Below, one piece after another: positions 60,363-64,000 of a stretch of 64,000 nucleotides of DNA. Every line of letters begins with the position of its first letter. Position 1 is the stretch's first letter. The notes beneath the pieces are model-generated. The model did not search any database. It was not told where the DNA came from and was given only the letters and a program-made list of their open reading frames with translations. The DNA is from Microbacterium sp. ProA8 (GTDB taxonomy: Bacteria > Actinomycetota > Actinomycetes > Actinomycetales > Microbacteriaceae). The translations under genes and the position numbers were made by a program. The DNA lies in NCBI RefSeq assembly GCF_039905635.1, contig NZ_CP157000.1, positions 2,108,001 through 2,172,000 of the forward strand, read 5' to 3'.

Positions 60363-61700
60363 TCAGAGCATCTCGAGGTTGCTCTTGAGCTCGAACGCCG
60401 TGACCTGGGAGCGATACTCCTGCCACTCGCGTCGCTTGTTCAGGAGAACGTAGTTGAAGACCTGCTCACCGAGCGTCTCGGCGACGAGCTCGGACTCCTC
60501 CATGTACTCCAGGGCGTGGTCGAGGCTGGCGGGCAACGGCGCGTAGCCGAGGGCCCGGCGCTCGCCATCCGTCAGCGACCAGACGTTGTCTTCGGCCTCG
60601 GCGGGCAGCTCGTACTCCTCTTCGATGCCCTTGAGGCCCGCCGCCAGCATGAGCGCGTACGAGAGGTAGGGGTTCGCGGCGGAGTCCAGGGCGCGGTACT
60701 CCACACGCGACGACTGGCCCTTGTTCGGCTTGTACAGCGGCACCCGCACCAGCGCGGAGCGGTTGTTGTGACCCCAGCAGATGAAGCTCGGAGCCTCGTC
60801 GCCGCCCCATACCCGCTTGTACGAGTTGACGAACTGGTTTGTCACCGCCGAGATCTCGTTCGCGTGACGGAGCAGCCCGGCGATGAACTGCCGACCGACC
60901 TTCGAGAGCTGATACTGCGCGCCCTCTTCGTAGAACGCGTTGACATCGCCCTCGAACAGCGACATGTGGGTGTGCATGCCACTGCCGGGCTTGCCCGTCA
61001 TCGGCTTGGGCATGAACGTGGCGTAGACGCCCTGCTCGATCGCGACCTCTTTGATCACGGTGCGGAACGTCATGATGTTGTCCGCCGTGGTCAGGGCGTC
61101 CGCGTAGCGCAGGTCGATCTCGTTCTGACCCGGCCCGCCCTCGTGGTGGCTGAACTCGACCGAGATGCCCAAGTCTTCGAGCATGCGCACGGAGCGCCGG
61201 CGGAAGTCGTGGGCCGTGCCTCCGGGCACGTTGTCGAAATAGCCCGCCGAGTCCACCGGTTCAGGGCCCTCCGTGCCGAAGGACGACGACTTGAGGAGAT
61301 AGAACTCGATCTCCGGGTGCGTGTAGAACGTGAAGCCGGCGTCCGCGGCCTTCGCCAGCGTCCGCTTCAGGACGTGGCGCGGATCGGCGACGGCGGGCTG
61401 ACCGTCCGGCGTCGTGATGTCGCAGAACATCCGCGCGGTGGGGTCGATCTCACCCCGCCAGGGCAGGATCTGGAACGTTGTGGGGTCCGGGTGCGCGAGC
61501 AGGTCCGATTCGTACGACCGCGTCAGCCCCTCGATCGCGGAGCCGTCGAAGCCCAGGCCCTCGCTGAAGGCGCCCTCGACCTCTGCGGGTGCGATGGCCA
61601 CGGACTTCAACGTGCCGATCACGTCTGTGAACCACAGCCGTACGAACTTCACGCCTCGTTCTTCGATGGTTCTCAGAACGAAGTCACGCTGCTTGTCCAT
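60363..61700 (-). CDS. glnA2: Second glutamine synthetase-family protein (GlnA2)
   Basis: 445 residues from the ATG at 61700 (AGAGGA ribosome site). It has GS-family motifs FDGSAIEGL, HPEIEFYLL, GSGMHTHMSLF and NRSALVRVP. At the adenylylation loop it reads NVWSLTDGERRALG, with no tyrosine, so it should escape GlnE control. Streptomyces GlnA2/GlnA3 are gamma-glutamylpolyamine synthetases, so substrate other than ammonia is possible. It lies between the SPOR-like gene and glnE. Confidence 0.92.
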   Translation of the reverse strand: MDKQRDFVLRTIEERGVKFVRLWFTDVIGTLKSVAIAPAEVEGAFSEGLGFDGSAIEGLTRSYESDLLAHPDPTTFQILPWRGEIDPTARMFCDITTPDGQPAVADPRHVLKRTLAKAADAGFTFYTHPEIEFYLLKSSSFGTEGPEPVDSAGYFDNVPGGTAHDFRRRSVRMLEDLGISVEFSHHEGGPGQNEIDLRYADALTTADNIMTFRTVIKEVAIEQGVYATFMPKPMTGKPGSGMHTHMSLFEGDVNAFYEEGAQYQLSKVGRQFIAGLLRHANEISAVTNQFVNSYKRVWGGDEAPSFICWGHNNRSALVRVPLYKPNKGQSSRVEYRALDSAANPYLSYALMLAAGLKGIEEEYELPAEAEDNVWSLTDGERRALGYAPLPASLDHALEYMEESELVAETLGEQVFNYVLLNKRREWQEYRSQVTAFELKSNLEML

Positions 61701-61760
61701 CGCGTCCTCTCCGGTGCCGGAATCGCCGACCGCGGCTGTCATACCGCGGTCGAAGCCAGA

Positions 61761-61988
61761 CTACTGGTCGTCGCGCGGGGCTCCCGACACGGGGTCGGAG
61801 CCCCAGGAGTCCTCACGTGCCTCCTCGGCCGCCCACGCGCGCGCTCGCTCGCGGATCACCTCGGGGGCCCTCGCGGCCTCCTCCGGGGTGTCGAACGGGC
61901 CTGCGCGGTCCGGAGCGGGCGACTCGAAGCCCTTCTCGACCTCGCCGGTCTTGAGGTTGTACCAGTACTTCTCGCTGTCGTGCGTCAT
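61761..61988 (-). CDS. Small SPOR-like protein
   Basis: 75 residues, hydrophilic: YWYNLKTGEVEKGFES, then a PFDTPEEAARA turn and an acidic Ala-rich tail. Small proteins with this pattern are annotated as SPOR-like in actinobacteria, commonly next to glnA2. ATG follows a GAGGAGG ribosome site. It has no signal peptide, so binding to wall glycans, as for classical SPOR domains, is unlikely. Function unknown. Confidence 0.82.
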   Translation of the reverse strand: MTHDSEKYWYNLKTGEVEKGFESPAPDRAGPFDTPEEAARAPEVIRERARAWAAEEAREDSWGSDPVSGAPRDDQ

Positions 61989-62087
61989 CGTGCCCTCCTC
62001 TGATCGCGGGGCTGGTCGCCGTCAGCACGATCCTACTGACGCGGGGCCGCTCCGCGGCGGCCCTGTCCGGCTCGATAGGCTGTCGCC

Positions 62088-62861
62088 ATGGCATCTGACG
62101 CGGCACGCGCCGTCGGCGTGGACATCGGCGGCACCGGCATCAAGGCGGGCATCGTGGACCTCGATCGAGGCGCGCTGATCAGCGACCGCGTCAAGGTCGC
62201 CACCCCCGAAGGGGCTCACCCGCCCGACGTGCTCGCCGCGGTCACCGAAGTCCTCTCGACCCTCGGCGTCGCCGACGACCAGTCGGTCCCGCTCGGGGTC
62301 GCCTTCCCGGCGATCGTCAAGCACGGCCGCACCCTTTCGGCCGCCAATGTCTCCGACCAGTGGATCGACTTCGAGGCGGAGAAGTTCTTCGAGGACGGCC
62401 TGGGCCGCGACATCCACTTCGCCAACGACGCCGATGTCGCGGGCGTCGCGGAGGTGCGCTACGGGGCGGCGAAGGACCAGGACGGACTCACCATCCTCAC
62501 CACCCTGGGCACCGGGATCGGATCCGCGCTGCTCTACAACGGCGTGCTCGTCCCCAACTCGGAGCTCGGGCACGTGCAGCGCGCCCGGCACGGAAAGGAT
62601 GCGGAGGCGTACGCCGCCTACTCGGCGATGGAACGGCACGAGCTCACCTGGGAGCAGTGGGCGAAGCGGCTGCAGTGGTACTACGGACACATCGAGTTCC
62701 TGTTCAGCCCGGACCTCTTCGTCGTCGGCGGCGGCGTCTCCAAGCACGCCGACAAGTTCCTGCACCTGCTCGAGCTCAAGACGCCGATCGTTCCGGCGGT
62801 GCACCGCAACAACGCGGGCATCATCGGCGCCGCGGCCCTCGCGGGGCGGCCCGTCGTCTGA
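62088..62861 (+). CDS. ppgK: Polyphosphate glucokinase (ROK family)
   Basis: Phosphorylates glucose using polyphosphate or ATP. The 257-residue ROK protein has phosphate-1 VGVDIGGTGIKAGIVDL at 9-25, catalytic Asp in FANDADVAGVAE, LTTLGTGIGSALL, and the PPGK-type C-terminus with VVGGGVSKHADKF. ATG at 62088 follows TAGGCT (62076-62081) by six bases (leaderless). In mycobacteria ppgK adjoins sigA; here it lies beside glnA2 and rnpB. Confidence 0.94.
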   Translation: MASDAARAVGVDIGGTGIKAGIVDLDRGALISDRVKVATPEGAHPPDVLAAVTEVLSTLGVADDQSVPLGVAFPAIVKHGRTLSAANVSDQWIDFEAEKFFEDGLGRDIHFANDADVAGVAEVRYGAAKDQDGLTILTTLGTGIGSALLYNGVLVPNSELGHVQRARHGKDAEAYAAYSAMERHELTWEQWAKRLQWYYGHIEFLFSPDLFVVGGGVSKHADKFLHLLELKTPIVPAVHRNNAGIIGAAALAGRPVV

Positions 62862-62905
62862 GGTCGCGCGCCGGTTGCGCCCCCGCGACGCGGGCGGGCG
62901 GAGAG

Positions 62906-63283
62906 GGCGAATGGGCCGGCCTGTACGCCGGGTTCTGTCCGGGGGCGTGAGCCCCGTGGACGGTCATCTCTCTCGGCGACACGTTGCCGTGCCGCTCCAG
63001 CGGCCTACCCGGGGACTCGGCGGGCCGCGTCATCATCCCCTGTCTGGCCTTGCTCCGGGCGAGGTTTGCCGTGCGGGTCGTGTCACCACGACCCCGGTGG
63101 TCTCTTACACCACCCTTTCACCCTTACCGGGACCGAGGTCCCGGCGGTCTGCTCTCTGTGGCACTGTCTCGCGGATCGCTCCGGGTGGGTGTTACCCACC
63201 GCCCTGCCCTGCGGAGCCCGGACGTTCCTCGGCGCGCGGCGGCGAACCGCCCGCGACGCGACCGTCCAGCCGACCCATTCGCC
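62906..63283 (-). ncRNA. rnpB: RNase P RNA (bacterial class A)
   Basis: Catalytic RNA that trims tRNA 5' ends. The ends pair as helix P1: GGCGAATGGGTCGGC at the 5' end (63283 leftwards) with GCCGGCCCATTCGCC at the 3' end. Near the 3' end the conserved ACAGAACCCGGCGTACAGG is seen, and the conserved GAGGAACGTCCG region follows the 5' end. About 378 nucleotides, normal for actinobacteria. It fills the gap between ppgK and the polymerase gene. Confidence 0.95.
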
Positions 63284-63322
63284 CCGCGAGTCTACCGTCG
63301 CGGGCTGAGTCCCGGCTTCGCG

Positions 63323-64000
63323 TCAGTCCTTCAATGCGGTCTCGGCGATGCGCACATCGAGCAGGAAGTCGAGCGGGAAGTCCCCGAAGAGCAGGCGCCC
63401 GGCGGCGGCAGCGGCATCCGTCACCGCCTGCGCGGCCGACTCGGCGTGCTCTTCGGGAGTGTGCACGATGACTTCGTCGTGGAGGAAGAATGCCAGATGC
63501 GGCTGTCGTGCGAAGGCCGGACCCGATCGCGGTGCGCCGCGATCGGCCGGCACGGGCGGGAGCGCGGCGAGGCGTCCCCGCAGGTCGGCGAGCCACGCGA
63601 GCGCCCATTCGGCGGCGGTGCCCTGCACGACGAAGTTGCGCGTGAACCGGCCACGATCGCGGGCCCACCGCCTCGCGCGGGTCTCCTCCGCTCCGGATGC
63701 CTCGGCCTCGGTGGCACGGGACTGCGCGGCCGACCACTCCGGTGAGGGAGCCGGCGAGCTGCGGCCGAGCCAGGTCGAGACCACGCCGCCGTCCTCGCCG
63801 ACGCGGGCCGCGTCATCCACCAGGCCCATGGCCCGCGGGTAGATCCGGCGCAGGCGCGGAACGAGGCGGCCGGATTCTCCCGTCGTGGCGCCGTACATGG
63901 CGCCGAGGAGGGCGATCTTGGCCTCCTGACGGGTGGCGACCGCGCCGCTGTCGACGATGCCCGCGTAGAGGTCCCGGCCGCGCGCCGCCGCGGCGAGGGC
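63323..64000 (-). CDS. Family A DNA polymerase, C-terminal part (partial)
   Basis: 225 codons to the right edge with no start, so the N-terminus is outside the window. RQEAKIALLGAMYGATTGES is the O-helix/nucleotide-binding region, and FFLHDEVIVHTPEE is motif C with the catalytic HDE. Sequence and length fit the actinobacterial 'bifunctional 3'-5' exonuclease/DNA polymerase', a PolA relative without the 5' nuclease; the conventional polA itself is less likely. Role probably repair. Confidence 0.85.
   Translation of the reverse strand, partial: ALAAAARGRDLYAGIVDSGAVATRQEAKIALLGAMYGATTGESGRLVPRLRRIYPRAMGLVDDAARVGEDGGVVSTWLGRSSPAPSPEWSAAQSRATEAEASGAEETRARRWARDRGRFTRNFVVQGTAAEWALAWLADLRGRLAALPPVPADRGAPRSGPAFARQPHLAFFLHDEVIVHTPEEHAESAAQAVTDAAAAAGRLLFGDFPLDFLLDVRIAETALKD

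Overview
The window is 64 kb of high-G+C (roughly 68-70% by eye) actinobacterial chromosome. Gene content and order point to the family Microbacteriaceae, most likely Microbacterium or a close relative. Supporting signs are the actinobacterial core blocks yebC-ruvCAB-yajC-secDF, DUF3000-RNase D-dxs, DUF3159-DUF3710-dut-DUF3093-DUF4193-sepH-topoisomerase IV-sigA and pepA-lpd-sucB-DUF4191-RDD-glnA-glnE-glnA2, plus GTG starts, TAnnnT -10 boxes and frequent leaderless starts. It is a housekeeping region. I see no insertion sequence, prophage, integrase, CRISPR array or conjugative gene.

Layout. 1-5690 (minus): yebC, ruvC, ruvA, ruvB, yajC, secD and the start of secF (Holliday-junction processing and Sec export). 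5850-10229: an EVE/PUA-like gene, then a vitamin B6 island, pdxS-pdxT diverging from a MocR regulator (pdxR) and pyridoxal kinase (pdxY), with a perfect 14-bp palindrome between. 10303-12863: thrS and a HIT protein. 13101-13917: a tiny KTSC gene and four tRNA genes (Val-GAC, Cys, Gly on minus; Val-CAC on plus). 13925-19814: PemK/MazF-like protein, ammonium transporter, ZapE ATPase, rhodanese plus SufE, and a membrane-anchored hydrolase. 19840-31001: DUF3000, RNase D, fadA-fadB, an SPFH-like gene, dxs and aconitase. 31008-46173: the dut/sepH/parC-parE/sigA neighbourhood, which also holds a two-gene alanine racemase locus, an ATP-grasp gene and a CofE-like ligase coupled to sigA. 46422-64000: PAC2, pepA, lpd, sucB, a membrane protein, DUF4191, RDD, glnA, a lysozyme-like protein, glnE, glnA2, a SPOR-like small protein, ppgK, RNase P RNA and the C-terminal part of a family A DNA polymerase.

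How the genes work together. Nitrogen assimilation is the clearest theme: amt (uptake), glnA (assimilation), glnE (control of glutamine synthetase by adenylylation) and glnA2. Matching GlnR-type boxes lie at nearly the same distance upstream of amt and glnA. Central carbon is represented by aconitase, the E2 and E3 subunits of 2-oxo acid dehydrogenases, beta-oxidation and polyphosphate glucokinase.

The most unusual items are: (1) two overlapping genes that look like complementary halves of alanine racemase, one keeping the PLP lysine but missing the C-domain tyrosine, the other the reverse; (2) a DNA word, GGATGCC/GGCATCC, that is strikingly frequent and often forces non-preferred codons; (3) a run of at least 13 genes whose start codon sits exactly 6 or 7 bases after a -10 hexamer, the sign of leaderless mRNAs, which also corrects several gene starts.
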